This document shows, piece by piece, positions 14,148 through 22,858 of a DNA stretch of 64,000 nt. The number at the start of each line of letters is the position of its first letter. Position 1 is the first letter of the stretch. The stretch comes from CAZAFC01 sp964484675 (GTDB taxonomy: Bacteria > Patescibacteriota > Saccharimonadia > Saccharimonadales > UBA4665), in contig CAZAFC010000001.1 in assembly GCA_964484675.1 (NCBI GenBank), positions 124,001-188,000 of the forward strand. The letters are read 5' to 3'. A model generated the notes under the pieces. The model made no database searches. It saw only the letters and a list, made by a program, of their open reading frames with translations, and was not told where the DNA came from. Both the position numbers and the translations under genes were made by a program.

Positions 14148-14560
14148 TGGTGGAGCTGGCGGGTACTGCCCCCGCGTCCGTCGGTTTATCTTGGTTAGTC
14201 GTCTACAGGTATAGTTCGTTTGGGCGGTCTTGGAGAATGAGCTTTGAAACGAACAAACCACTCATTCTAGCAGGCCCTGATCTTAGTGCGCTCGTGGGCC
14301 AACGAGGCGCAAGCAGCCAGAAAATATGAAACGCCAAAGCGCGCTATCTGGCATCACGCGCGGCATTGCTGTCTAAAAATTAGGCAGCGAACGCAAAAGC
14401 GGCCTGCTTGGGAGCAAAGCCACTGCGGTCGAACAAGTCGGCCACAGCTGCCTTCACGCTAGATACTTTTTCTGCATCTATTTTGGTTTGCCTATAACGC
14501 TGGCAAGCGACCCGCTGATCTAACCGATAAAGTCCTACGTCGAGCTTAAAATTCAGCCCC
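14148..14560 (-). ncRNA. ssrA: tmRNA (ssrA)
   Basis: The 5' end GGGGCTGAATTTTAAGCTCG (from 14560) and 3' end CAGCTCCACCA (CCA at 14148-14150) form the tRNA-Ala-like acceptor with one G-U, and a T-arm precedes it. The tag frame appears to resume at GCA (14473-14475) after TAGAT and ends at TAA (14380-14382). It gives AEKVSSVKAAV..PKQAAFAFAA, about 31 residues. It tags peptides from stalled ribosomes for proteolysis together with SmpB, which is not in this window. An extended -10 (TGC-TATAAT, 14597-14602) is the likely promoter. Confidence 0.93.
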
Positions 14561-14596
14561 ACATGGTGTCGTTATGATGTTGTTCGACACGCCACT

Positions 14597-14605
14597 ATTA
14601 TAGCA
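14597..14605 (-). promoter_or_regulatory. Extended -10 promoter of tmRNA
   Basis: TGC-TATAAT on the minus strand, with the -10 hexamer at 14597-14602, about 35 nt before the mature 5' end. Confidence 0.6.
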
Positions 14606-14758
14606 CAAAAAGCATAAACCAGCACGCTTGCATAGTATAGTTTGTATTGAAAATAGACGGACTGGTCGCGAAGCTCTTTGGGCGAGTCTGGGCCTGGCGA
14701 ATACACCAGTTACACTCAAACTCCTCGAGATAGTGGATATTGTGGTGGACTACAGGCA

Positions 14759-14806
14759 CCTGGCAGGCATGTCAGCTGGACGCAGCCGATTGCACCTGCC
14801 AGGCAC
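14759..14806 (-). terminator. 3' hairpin of the 14821 gene
   Basis: CCTGGCAGG and CCTGCCAGG form a 9-bp stem with a loop of about 30 nt, starting about 15 nt after the stop. The rest of the gap to tmRNA shows nothing. Confidence 0.55.
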
Positions 14807-14820
14807 TGTATGGTCAGCCC

Positions 14821-15180
14821 TCACCCGCTCTCACTCGGAACGACTTGCGTCTCGATAGAACCTTGTGCGGCGCCGAGCAAGTAGATCGGACCGCTGCCGT
14901 CACCGGCACCATAGTAGACGTTGCCGAATACGCCAGCGTCAGCGAGCAGTTGCAGGATCAGCGGGCCTTTGGACTTCAGAACGTCGGGACCGTCGTAGCC
15001 CAGCTGCAGGCCACCCGTTTTCTCGTTCACGAAGAACTCGCCCGGGATGTAGAGCACTCCCTGGAGAGTTTCGTTGAGGCCGCGGAATTTGCGCGCGGGC
15101 AGAGTGCATCCACCGGTGGTCTGCTTGTCCCGATAGAACGCGACGACGTTCTCGCGCTTCGGCTGCATCGGATCGTTCAT
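14821..15180 (-). CDS. Hypothetical protein
   Basis: 119 aa, not recognised. A compact, probably beta-rich, soluble protein (GVLYIPGEFFVNEKTGGLQL near 44, VYYGAGDGSGPIYLLGAA near 90), with no membrane segment. ATG 15180 follows GGAG by 8 nt. The promoter TTTCCG, 17 nt, TATAAG (-10 at 15249-15254) gives a short leader with a CACTTCG/CGAAGTG hairpin. Codons are G/C-ending as in the other interspersed unknown genes. It lies between tmRNA and the surface-protein gene. Confidence 0.65.
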   Translation of the reverse strand: MNDPMQPKRENVVAFYRDKQTTGGCTLPARKFRGLNETLQGVLYIPGEFFVNEKTGGLQLGYDGPDVLKSKGPLILQLLADAGVFGNVYYGAGDGSGPIYLLGAAQGSIETQVVPSESG

Positions 15181-15225
15181 GTCTTTCTCCAAGTCTAAGC
15201 GCAGAATCCAGTCCGTCCGGTACGT

Positions 15226-15248
15226 CACTTCGAGCGGTTGCCGAAGTG
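15226..15248 (-). promoter_or_regulatory. Leader hairpin of the 14821 gene
   Basis: CACTTCG-N9-CGAAGTG sits at the presumed mRNA 5' end, right after the -10 box at 15249-15254. The remaining gap to 15481 shows no feature. Confidence 0.5.
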
Positions 15249-15481
15249 CTTATAGCGTAGTCAGGTTTGCCCGGAAAAGCAAGCGCGAGCGTGCGTCTCA
15301 TAGTATGGGCGCGTGGCATTTCGGCACACGCTTGGTGGAGCTATTCTGCAGGAATGGCTTGTCAAGGTCGCGCTTTGGTTCAGGGATGTATTCATTCATG
15401 TGGCGCATTGGCAGTAATTTTGAAGGCTTTAAGATGGTTAAGATTTTGGCCAAAAATTTTACGAGTTTTGAATCCGGCTTG

Positions 15482-18400
15482 TTAACGATAGCTCGCGACG
15501 TAGGTGCCGGCTGAGCTCGCCGGGAAAACTGCGTAGGCGATGCCATTGATCGTCTGAACGCCGTAAGCAACCGCCACGCCGCCGACCTTCACGCCGGTGA
15601 TTGTTTTGGTGCCATATTTTGCAGGCTGCAACATCAGCAAATTGGCGGCCGGATTTGTGACCGTGAAGCTTACACTGCCCGCGTTGTAGGTTGGACTAGC
15701 GACGGCCGTGGCCGCTCGAGCCGCCCAAAATGTCTGCGCTTGCGCACCCGAGACAACTGGGATGTCATTGCTTGCCGCAACTGACAACACCGAAGCCTCG
15801 GCTTGGTTTGAAATACCTTGGTTGTCAAGATGAGCCAGCACGGTGAAGTAGCCATAGTAACCATTCGGACCAGTTGCGTTTGTGATGAGTCCGTTCAGAG
15901 CCGCCTGATCGACGGTGCTTGGATTCTCGTCAGTAGCTTGCGTAGTGAATTGGTTCACTCCAGTAAGCGTACCATCGGAATCAGCGATAGTTTGCGGCAA
16001 TCCAGAGCCCGTAAACAGACACTGCCCGACGTTCAGAAGCGCGTTCGGCCAGCACGCGCTATTCATGTCGGCCTTGATGCCGTGGGCAGCTTCCTCTTTG
16101 GCGACTGTGGCATAATCCCGCCAGATTCCATAGCAGTGAAAACGCTCCGTGATCGGCGGATGTGCAGCGCTAATCGTCGGATATCCGGCCTGCCAAGCGG
16201 TAAATGCAGCGTTGACGATGCCGTCAAGCTGAGCCTGGGTCGTCCAGTTGGCAGCGCAATTCGTATTGTCAGCAACGTGCAGGCTCACCTCAAAACCAGC
16301 GTCGGTATACGGCTTGGCAGCGGCATCACTGAATGCGCCCGGATAGGCGTAGCTTGTCGAGCGGATGCACGTCCACGCGGCAGTACTACAGCCAGCCGGG
16401 CTGGCGGCATTTTCGCTCGCAAACCGATTGATCGTCTGGGAACTGCCGGACGCATGATCGTCACCCGTCAGCACGAACGCCGCTTTCAGCAAACCGTTTG
16501 GATGGTTGGCGTCGACTTTGTAGCTCGGAAATGCCCATTTTATCGGAGCTGGGAAAGCAGGCGTCTCAATCTGATTGGCCAGCAACGTCACCTGCAAATC
16601 AGCCTGCGGCACGGCCGCTTTTGAGACGTCGAGGTAGCCGAGCGAAAATCGATCAGCAACACGCGGGGAGGTGTCGTAGCCAGTAGAGGTCGGTGACTGC
16701 CCAGCCAAGCCGGGATTACCCTCGCGGGTATACACCACCGAGCGAGCCAGATCGAACATCCACGCCGAAGCCGTACCAGAGCCGGCCGGCATTGTCGTCA
16801 CGGCAGGAAACGATGTGCCAGTGCTCGCATCAGAATAAAGCGTCGCCACGGCTCTCGCGCCAGCCAGCGGACGCTCATCTGCTACGCCGTGAAATTGCAG
16901 CGTTTGGCCATCGATGCCTTGGCCTGGCGCTTGCGAGGTATCAATCTTCAGATAAGCATCAGGAAGAATATCCGTTCGATCGCCGAGTCCAAGCAATGGC
17001 TCGAGGTTGGCGGCCGGCCGCATGGCGATAAAATTCCCACCCGCATTCGTCCAGTTTGTCACCAGCGTAACCTGTGCCGAAGTAAGTGCTGCGCCATCAG
17101 CCAAAATTACGGTGTGATACGGCGTAAGCACTGAGGCAGACGTGAGGTTGCCTGTGTCGGTCGAGGCACACGACATCCCTTTGGTTTGTAGCAGTGCGCC
17201 ACAGTAATCGTCAGAAAAATGATTAGTCGGATCCGTGAGCACCAAGACCGCGCCCGCACCTTGCGTGCCAGCTCGAGGCGTCGGCTGGGTAATGACGGGC
17301 GCGACGTAATTTGGCGTAAAATCCACATCTACGGCGTAATCGGTACCCGATGTCGCAGTGATAGGCACAGCCGGGCTGATACCATACGAGTACACGCCGT
17401 TGCCGCCCGGCGTCGAACTCCCCGGCAAAGCCACGAGGGGCGCATTGACAATGCCGCTCGCCAGGCCACCCGCCGTGTATGAATAGTGGCCAACGGGCGC
17501 GAAATAGCTGGCGATGTACGTGGTATTGGCGGCAATCGGCACCATGTCGCTAAACCGCACGTCTTGCCAGCCGCTGGCCGTCTCGCTCGTAAAGGTCGCC
17601 TGCGCAAGCAACGTGTGCTTGGCCGTCCATAGGCTACCGACGTGCGTGCCGGTGTTTCCATCGCCTTTGTAAAAACGAACGCCCGAGATATATCCTGCCG
17701 TCTGACTCTGGAATTGTACACCCAAGGATACCGCGTTGCTGTCACCGGCCGACGTCACCACTGGCGTTGAGGCGGCACCATAAATCGTCGTCGCAGGCGG
17801 TGGTGGAGGCGGCGGCGTGGCCGCGCCCGGAGCAAACAATACGTCCACCCAATAGTTACTATTATTATATGAATTAGCCGGAAAAGCGCCGCTGGGCGAA
17901 CCCGTATAGGCATACAAGCCATCGCCGCCAGATGAGCCGGAAGCCATCGCAGTGAGGTCACCGTTTGCACTACTAAAAGCAGTGCTCAGATTTCCCGGAT
18001 CGCCCGGTGAACTATCATAGGAATATTCGCCAGCTGGCGCCAAGTACGACGCTATGTACGTCACCCCAACCGTTAATTGCACCGGCGTAGCAAAAGTGGC
18101 CGTTTGCCAACCCGACGCGGTTTCATTAGTAAATGTTACTGCCGCCAGCTGCGCGCCGCTGTTCGTCCACAAATGACCAACATGCGTGCCGGTATTAAGC
18201 GACCCCTTGTAAAAACGAACGCCCGTGACCGCGCCATCTACTGCCGCCCGGAAGCGCACGCCCAGCTCTACCGAACTCGTATCGCCAGAGGTAACGTGCG
18301 TCGGAACGGCGGTGTCGGGCCAGATTGATTCGCTCGTCACCGTTGTCGAGGCTGTTTGATGTGCCGCGGTAGCATGTACATACGGCGCCGCCAGCCCGAC

Positions 18401-18487
18401 GCACAAAACGACAGCCGCGAAGAGTGAGAAAGCACGCTGATAGGTTGCTCTGAAATTTGTTTGCTGCTCGGTCGTACGCTTTCTCAA
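15482..18487 (-). CDS. Large secreted protein with two DUF4082 domains and a putative hydrolase region
   Basis: About 1001 aa. An N-terminal signal segment (FSLFAAVVLCVGLAAPYVHA near 20-40) is followed by two DUF4082 repeats (~55-225 and ~240-410; GVRFYKG, GTHVG.LWT, TFTNETASGW), separated by a run of prolines. Residues ~420-900 resemble secreted carbohydrate-active enzymes: VLTGDDHA near 665 and a later LHVADNTNC recall the Asp/His motifs of NodB-type deacetylases, but this is not certain. The only plausible start is TTG 18487. DUF4082 is also in the 19657 protein. Confidence 0.75.
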   Translation of the reverse strand: MRKRTTEQQTNFRATYQRAFSLFAAVVLCVGLAAPYVHATAAHQTASTTVTSESIWPDTAVPTHVTSGDTSSVELGVRFRAAVDGAVTGVRFYKGSLNTGTHVGHLWTNSGAQLAAVTFTNETASGWQTATFATPVQLTVGVTYIASYLAPAGEYSYDSSPGDPGNLSTAFSSANGDLTAMASGSSGGDGLYAYTGSPSGAFPANSYNNSNYWVDVLFAPGAATPPPPPPPATTIYGAASTPVVTSAGDSNAVSLGVQFQSQTAGYISGVRFYKGDGNTGTHVGSLWTAKHTLLAQATFTSETASGWQDVRFSDMVPIAANTTYIASYFAPVGHYSYTAGGLASGIVNAPLVALPGSSTPGGNGVYSYGISPAVPITATSGTDYAVDVDFTPNYVAPVITQPTPRAGTQGAGAVLVLTDPTNHFSDDYCGALLQTKGMSCASTDTGNLTSASVLTPYHTVILADGAALTSAQVTLVTNWTNAGGNFIAMRPAANLEPLLGLGDRTDILPDAYLKIDTSQAPGQGIDGQTLQFHGVADERPLAGARAVATLYSDASTGTSFPAVTTMPAGSGTASAWMFDLARSVVYTREGNPGLAGQSPTSTGYDTSPRVADRFSLGYLDVSKAAVPQADLQVTLLANQIETPAFPAPIKWAFPSYKVDANHPNGLLKAAFVLTGDDHASGSSQTINRFASENAASPAGCSTAAWTCIRSTSYAYPGAFSDAAAKPYTDAGFEVSLHVADNTNCAANWTTQAQLDGIVNAAFTAWQAGYPTISAAHPPITERFHCYGIWRDYATVAKEEAAHGIKADMNSACWPNALLNVGQCLFTGSGLPQTIADSDGTLTGVNQFTTQATDENPSTVDQAALNGLITNATGPNGYYGYFTVLAHLDNQGISNQAEASVLSVAASNDIPVVSGAQAQTFWAARAATAVASPTYNAGSVSFTVTNPAANLLMLQPAKYGTKTITGVKVGGVAVAYGVQTINGIAYAVFPASSAGTYVASYR

Positions 18488-18695
18488 TGAGTGGCCAATC
18501 TGTTACAGCCGTATTGTAGCAACTACTCGTCAGCTAGAAAACTTTTATGCTTAAAATACAACATTACATACCTCCGAGCTGGCCGCGCATGCTAAGCCGG
18601 CTGATCGTACGATGCAAACAGCCAAGCTCGGCCGCGCCCCAAACGTTGCGCTTTAGCACAAGCCTAATGCTATACTGCCTGTGGAGATTGTTGCG

Positions 18696-19541
18696 ATGCC
18701 ACTACTTACCGATGTTTTGCAGCGTGTGCGTGCCGTTCGGCGGCGATTATTTGCGTGCGTTTTGGCCGGGCTTGCCGCTGCCAGCTTGTTTTGTTTGCCG
18801 GCTCTCGCGCAGAACCCAACAGCTATTTCACAGGGGTTTCAAGGGTCGGGTAGCATTGTGCCCGGCGCTATTGTCAGCCTGAAATCTGGCAGCACCAATC
18901 AAGTCGAAAACGCTTCCGCCGCTACCGCGACCAGCATCATCGGCGTGGTCGGCAAAGGTACGCTCGTGGCACTTTCACAGGCGAACGACCAAGTGCAAAT
19001 TATCGTCACTGGCAGCGCATTTACCTTCGTGAGTGACATCAATGGCGCCATCCACGCCGGCGACAAAATCACCGCTTCGCCGATAGCCGGCGTCGGCATG
19101 AAAGCCACCACCGACACGCAAATAATCGGTACCGCACAAGAGTCGTTCCAGGCAAATCAAGCCGCCAGCCAAACAATCACCGACGCCAGCGGTGCCAAGC
19201 ACACCGTGCACGTCGGGCAAATTCGCGTCGGCGTCAATGTCTCGTTCTACGCCGCGCCGACGAGCAGATTCCTACCGCCATTCGTACAGAATCTTGCCAA
19301 CTCCGTCGCCGGCAAGCAAGTCTCGCTCACCCGCATCGTCATCGCCTGCGCGCTGTTACTGCTCGCGCTCATCAGCATGGTCGTGCTGCTCTACACCTCA
19401 ATCCGCGCCGGCATTTTGTCCATCGGCCGCAATCCACTGGCCGCCAGCGCCATCCGCAAAGGACTGGTTGAGGTGGGCATTTCTACGCTGCTTATCTTGG
19501 CATTTGCACTTGTCTCGACGTATTTTATTCTGACGATTTAG
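18696..19541 (+). CDS. Exported membrane-anchored protein
   Basis: 281 aa. A signal-like hydrophobic segment (residues ~20-38, ending in ALAQ) is followed by an extracytoplasmic domain of ~150 residues rich in Ala, Ser, Thr and Gly (GSIVPGAIVSLKSGSTNQVENAS). It ends with two transmembrane helices near 205-225 and 255-278, the short loop between them containing SIGRNPLAA. Function unknown. GGAG 10 nt before ATG 18696 and an extended -10 (TGC-TATACT, 18671-18676) set the start. It is divergent from the DUF4082 gene and 115 nt before another surface gene. Confidence 0.7.
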   Translation: MPLLTDVLQRVRAVRRRLFACVLAGLAAASLFCLPALAQNPTAISQGFQGSGSIVPGAIVSLKSGSTNQVENASAATATSIIGVVGKGTLVALSQANDQVQIIVTGSAFTFVSDINGAIHAGDKITASPIAGVGMKATTDTQIIGTAQESFQANQAASQTITDASGAKHTVHVGQIRVGVNVSFYAAPTSRFLPPFVQNLANSVAGKQVSLTRIVIACALLLLALISMVVLLYTSIRAGILSIGRNPLAASAIRKGLVEVGISTLLILAFALVSTYFILTI

Positions 19542-19592
19542 CTCGGCAACACAGCAAAAGTACGTGGCCCAAAAACCTACTCAAAACATGAT

Positions 19593-19620
19593 TTGAGATC
19601 AAGCATAAGTGCGGTACAAT
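19593..19620 (+). promoter_or_regulatory. Promoter of the 19657 gene
   Basis: TTGAGA (19593-19598), 16-nt spacer, TACAAT (19615-19620), about 37 nt before the GTG start. Confidence 0.55.
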
Positions 19621-19656
19621 GATGCAAAAGGGTGAGCATAAGCGCCTGGAGGCACC

Positions 19657-21468
19657 GTGGAACCCCACGAAAACAGAGGACAATTTGACGCAACGAGCCC
19701 TGCATTGCAGCAAACTGTTGCTGATTCTGCGCTCGAAAGTCCAGCCGTGGTGCCAGAGCCCACGATAATCTCGCCCGGCCAAACCGCGAATCCGGCGAGC
19801 GCAAGCATGGCCAGCCAGCCGCCGCGCCGACGCTTGAGCATGCCGCGACTCCGCATCATTATCATCGGCGCAGTGATTGTGTTCGCCATCATCGGTACGC
19901 TGTTGCTCCTGCAACGCCATGGCAAAACGACCAGCAGCGCCACCGGGAATTTCAATACCATCACGCTCGATCTCAACAAGCTCGAGCCGACAAGCCAGCT
20001 TAGCACCAGCCAGCAAACCGTCACCGTGAACGGCCAGCTGCGTGCCAATGGCTCAGTGGTGATTTCGCCGTCGCTGCAGCCAGCAAACGGCACGCCCGGC
20101 CAGCTGTATTACGACCAAACGGCCAATCAGCTCGCGTATTTCAACGGCTCGCAGTTCGTCACGCTCGGCACGAGCACCACCAACGTCCAAAACAGTACCA
20201 CTGTCGTGAACAATTCGACTACGACCATCAATGGCGCGCTCAATGCCGTGACAAGCCCTGGCGGCACGCCTGGTTTTATCGCCAAATTCACCGGCAGCAA
20301 CTCGCTCGGCAACTCGATCATCAGCGACGACGGCACTAATGCGACCATTTTTGGCAACCTGAACCTTGCCAACCCGACGCCCGGCGCGCCAATGACGGTG
20401 TGGCCGGACAGCACTACGCCGGTCACAGCCAATTTCACCGATCCTACGGCCGTCGAAGTTGGCCTGAAATTCCAGACTGACGTCGGTGGCGTCGTGTCGG
20501 GGATGCGCTTTTACAAAGGGCCGCTCAACACCGGCCCACACGTTGGCAACCTCTGGACATCAGGCGGCGTGAACTTGGCTACGGTTACGTTCACCAACGA
20601 AACGGCCTCGGGCTGGCAAACGGCGACATTCACCCATGGCGTCTCGATCAGCGCCAACACCACCTACATCATCTCCTATCACACGACCGTTGGCGAGTAC
20701 GCGGCCGACGTCAACTACCTCAGTTTTGGCGGCTTCGACAATCCGCCGCTGCACATTTTGCAAGACGGTGCCGACGGCGGCAACGGAGTGTTCAGCGTGT
20801 CGGCAACGAGCACGTTCCCGACTCGATCGGTCGGCAACGGCGCGAACTATTGGGTCGACCTGATATTCACGCCAAGCTCCACGCCAAACTTATACGAAGT
20901 GAATGGCGCGCCGATTTCTTCGGGCAACCTGGCGAACAACTACGATATTGCCAAGCGCAGTTCCGGTCAAGTGTTCACCGGCATCAACACGTTTCGCAAT
21001 GTCGTGGATTCGAGCGGCGCGTTCGTGATTCAGAACGCCGCGTCCACGCCGCTGTTCACTGCCGATACAGCCGGCTCGCAGATTTTTATCTCAAAACTTA
21101 CTGTCGTGGGCAAGCTCACCGTCGATCAACACATCGCTGGAGGCGGCGGCACACCGACGATTGTCGCGGGGCCAGCCGCCTGCACGACACCCTCTGCCGC
21201 CATCAACGGCTCTGACACGAGCGGACTGATCACCGTCACGTCCGGCACCGGCTGCGCGGGCACCGGCAAGCTCGCCACCGTCACTTTCAGTAATGCCTAC
21301 GACACGCCACCGCATGTGGTGCTCACGCCAGCCAACGCCGGCGCCGCCGGGCTGTCGTTTTACGTCGACAACGCCACCATTTCGGCAACCGCTTTCGACA
21401 TCCAAGTTGCCGCCGGCGCCATCGCCAGCACCACGCCGTACGAGTGGTATTATCAAGTGATTCAGTAG
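19657..21468 (+). CDS. Type II membrane surface protein with fibre-like repeats and a DUF4082 domain
   Basis: 603 aa. A disordered cytoplasmic N-terminus (~1-65) leads to one transmembrane helix (IIIIGAVIVFAIIGTLLLL near 67-86). Then come a phage-fibre-like stretch (GQLYYDQTANQLAYFNG near 139), a DUF4082 domain (~248-410; GMRFYKGPLNTGPHVGNLW) and a C-terminal beta-rich tip (residues ~505-603). The architecture suggests a cell-surface fibre or adhesin, plausible for host attachment in an epibiotic bacterium; that is inference. The start codon is GTG with SD GGAGG. Confidence 0.75.
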   Translation: MEPHENRGQFDATSPALQQTVADSALESPAVVPEPTIISPGQTANPASASMASQPPRRRLSMPRLRIIIIGAVIVFAIIGTLLLLQRHGKTTSSATGNFNTITLDLNKLEPTSQLSTSQQTVTVNGQLRANGSVVISPSLQPANGTPGQLYYDQTANQLAYFNGSQFVTLGTSTTNVQNSTTVVNNSTTTINGALNAVTSPGGTPGFIAKFTGSNSLGNSIISDDGTNATIFGNLNLANPTPGAPMTVWPDSTTPVTANFTDPTAVEVGLKFQTDVGGVVSGMRFYKGPLNTGPHVGNLWTSGGVNLATVTFTNETASGWQTATFTHGVSISANTTYIISYHTTVGEYAADVNYLSFGGFDNPPLHILQDGADGGNGVFSVSATSTFPTRSVGNGANYWVDLIFTPSSTPNLYEVNGAPISSGNLANNYDIAKRSSGQVFTGINTFRNVVDSSGAFVIQNAASTPLFTADTAGSQIFISKLTVVGKLTVDQHIAGGGGTPTIVAGPAACTTPSAAINGSDTSGLITVTSGTGCAGTGKLATVTFSNAYDTPPHVVLTPANAGAAGLSFYVDNATISATAFDIQVAAGAIASTTPYEWYYQVIQ

Positions 21469-21569
21469 CGGCGATACTTGCAGGTCGCAGCAAACGAGCT
21501 TGCCGCTGCCACAGATGTGCCTCGCCACATACGGCCGACACTACAGATTACGAAGCAGCGCGCCGGTGG

Positions 21570-22013
21570 TTACTCACCAGCTGGCGCGACGTCAAGCAAA
21601 GCCAGCAATTCGCCGAGCTGCTTGCGCTGTTTGGGCGAAAGCCCCGCAAGCAGCGATGAAGTGTGCTGCGCGAGTACCGCCTCAACTGCCGACAGCAAAT
21701 GGGCGCCCTTGGGTGTGAGCATGGCCACATGCTGGCGGCGATTGTGCGGATTGACATGCGAAACGAGCAGCCCACGATCTGCGAGCAGCGCAATCTGCCG
21801 GCTCACAGCTGGCTCTGTTTGCCTGAGTGCGCGTGCCAGCTGCGCTTGGCCCAACGCCGATTCGGGCTTGATCAGCGCCAAGATTCGATATTGCGCCACG
21901 CCAATGCCAAACCGCTCGAGCAGCAACTGATCTGTGCGACGCGTCCAGCTGGAGGCAATGCGCGGCAACGCATGCGTGATACTCTCGCTATCTTCTGGTT
22001 TCATAAAACTCAC
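21570..22013 (-). CDS. MarR-family transcriptional regulator
   Basis: About 147 aa. The winged-helix pattern is clear: QYRILALIKPES near 40, LARALRQTEPAVSRQIALL (recognition helix) near 58, and the wing VNPHNRRQHVAMLTPKG near 86. MarR dimers repress nearby operons and respond to small ligands. Start GTG 22013 or ATG 22004. A 16-bp palindrome just upstream suggests autoregulation. Its neighbours (surface protein and rsmA) give no obvious target. Confidence 0.85.
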   Translation of the reverse strand: MSFMKPEDSESITHALPRIASSWTRRTDQLLLERFGIGVAQYRILALIKPESALGQAQLARALRQTEPAVSRQIALLADRGLLVSHVNPHNRRQHVAMLTPKGAHLLSAVEAVLAQHTSSLLAGLSPKQRKQLGELLALLDVAPAGE

Positions 22014-22014
22014 A

Positions 22015-22030
22015 ACTCAACATGCTGAGT
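22015..22030. promoter_or_regulatory. Palindrome upstream of MarR-family gene
   Basis: ACTCAACATGCTGAGT: 5-bp arms around a nearly symmetric centre, directly before the start codon. Size and position fit a MarR operator. Confidence 0.5.
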
Positions 22031-22068
22031 GTACGCGGGCCATACTTAACGCGTCAAGCTTTCTCTGG

Positions 22069-22857
22069 TCAATCGTGGGCAGCAATACACAGCGCTCGCC
22101 ACTGCGCAAGCTCAAGTTCTTGCGGCCGAACACCCACACCAATCCCAGCGCGTTCAAGCAGCTGAGTCGTTTCGGCTTTATTCAAGTGCAAGCCACTGCT
22201 TAACGAGTTAAGTAATGTTTTGCGCCGCTGCGAAAAGCCAGCTTTTACCACGCGGAAAAACTCGGCCGGCACCACATCCGGAAACAGCGGCTTCGTGCGA
22301 AACGTCAGCTTGAGAATCTGTGAATCAACCTTTGGCGGCGGTATAAATAAGTGCGCTGGCACGAGCTCACCCAGACGAGCCTCGCAGTAAAATTGCACAC
22401 TCACGCTCAGCAAGGACATATCGCCCGGACGCGCGCACACTCGCTGCGCAACTTCTTTTTGAATGAGCAATGCAGCGCTCGCAAACGGATTGCTGCTTTC
22501 ACACAAGACGCGCAATAGTTTACTTGTTAAGTAATAGGGAATGTTGGCGACGACTTTGTAATTGGCTGGCAGCTGCGTCAGATCAAAGCGCAAAATATCC
22601 TGCCGCACCACCTCGAGATTGTCAGCCGGCACGCGCCCGGGCAAATCTCGCGCCAGCGGTTCGTCGAACTCCACGGCGATCACCTTGTCCGCCACGGCCA
22701 CCAGCTTGCGCGTCAGACTGCCGGGGCCAGGGCCGATTTCGAGCACGGTGTCGCCCGGGCGCACCTGGGCGCCAGCGAGCATGGCATCCAAGATCATCTC
22801 GTCGTTCAGCCAGTGCTGGCCAAGCGACTTGCGCGCCAGCGGTTCGTCGTAGCTCAT
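22069..22857 (-). CDS. rsmA: 16S rRNA (adenine1518-N6/adenine1519-N6)-dimethyltransferase
   Basis: 262 aa, the usual KsgA length. N-terminal KSLGQHWLND, SAM-binding EIGPGPGSLTRKL near 40, VEFDEPL near 63, catalytic NIPYYLTSKLL near 105, and a C-terminal Q-R-RKTLLNSL segment near 210. It dimethylates two adjacent adenines near the 3' end of 16S rRNA during 30S maturation. ATG 22857 lies 1 nt after the stop of the RpfB-like gene, so the two are co-translated, matching the rpfB-ksgA order of Actinobacteria. Confidence 0.97.
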   Translation of the reverse strand: MSYDEPLARKSLGQHWLNDEMILDAMLAGAQVRPGDTVLEIGPGPGSLTRKLVAVADKVIAVEFDEPLARDLPGRVPADNLEVVRQDILRFDLTQLPANYKVVANIPYYLTSKLLRVLCESSNPFASAALLIQKEVAQRVCARPGDMSLLSVSVQFYCEARLGELVPAHLFIPPPKVDSQILKLTFRTKPLFPDVVPAEFFRVVKAGFSQRRKTLLNSLSSGLHLNKAETTQLLERAGIGVGVRPQELELAQWRALCIAAHD

Positions 22858-22858
22858 G

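Noticed and set aside
14380..14562. Apparent 60-codon ORF
   Set aside because: It is the 5' half of tmRNA, including the tag frame; no SD and no protein start.
18510..18540. Second CTGACGAG string followed by a short hairpin (GTAG-TTG-CTAC)
   Set aside because: AAT instead of GAAA follows, and stems I and III cannot be drawn.
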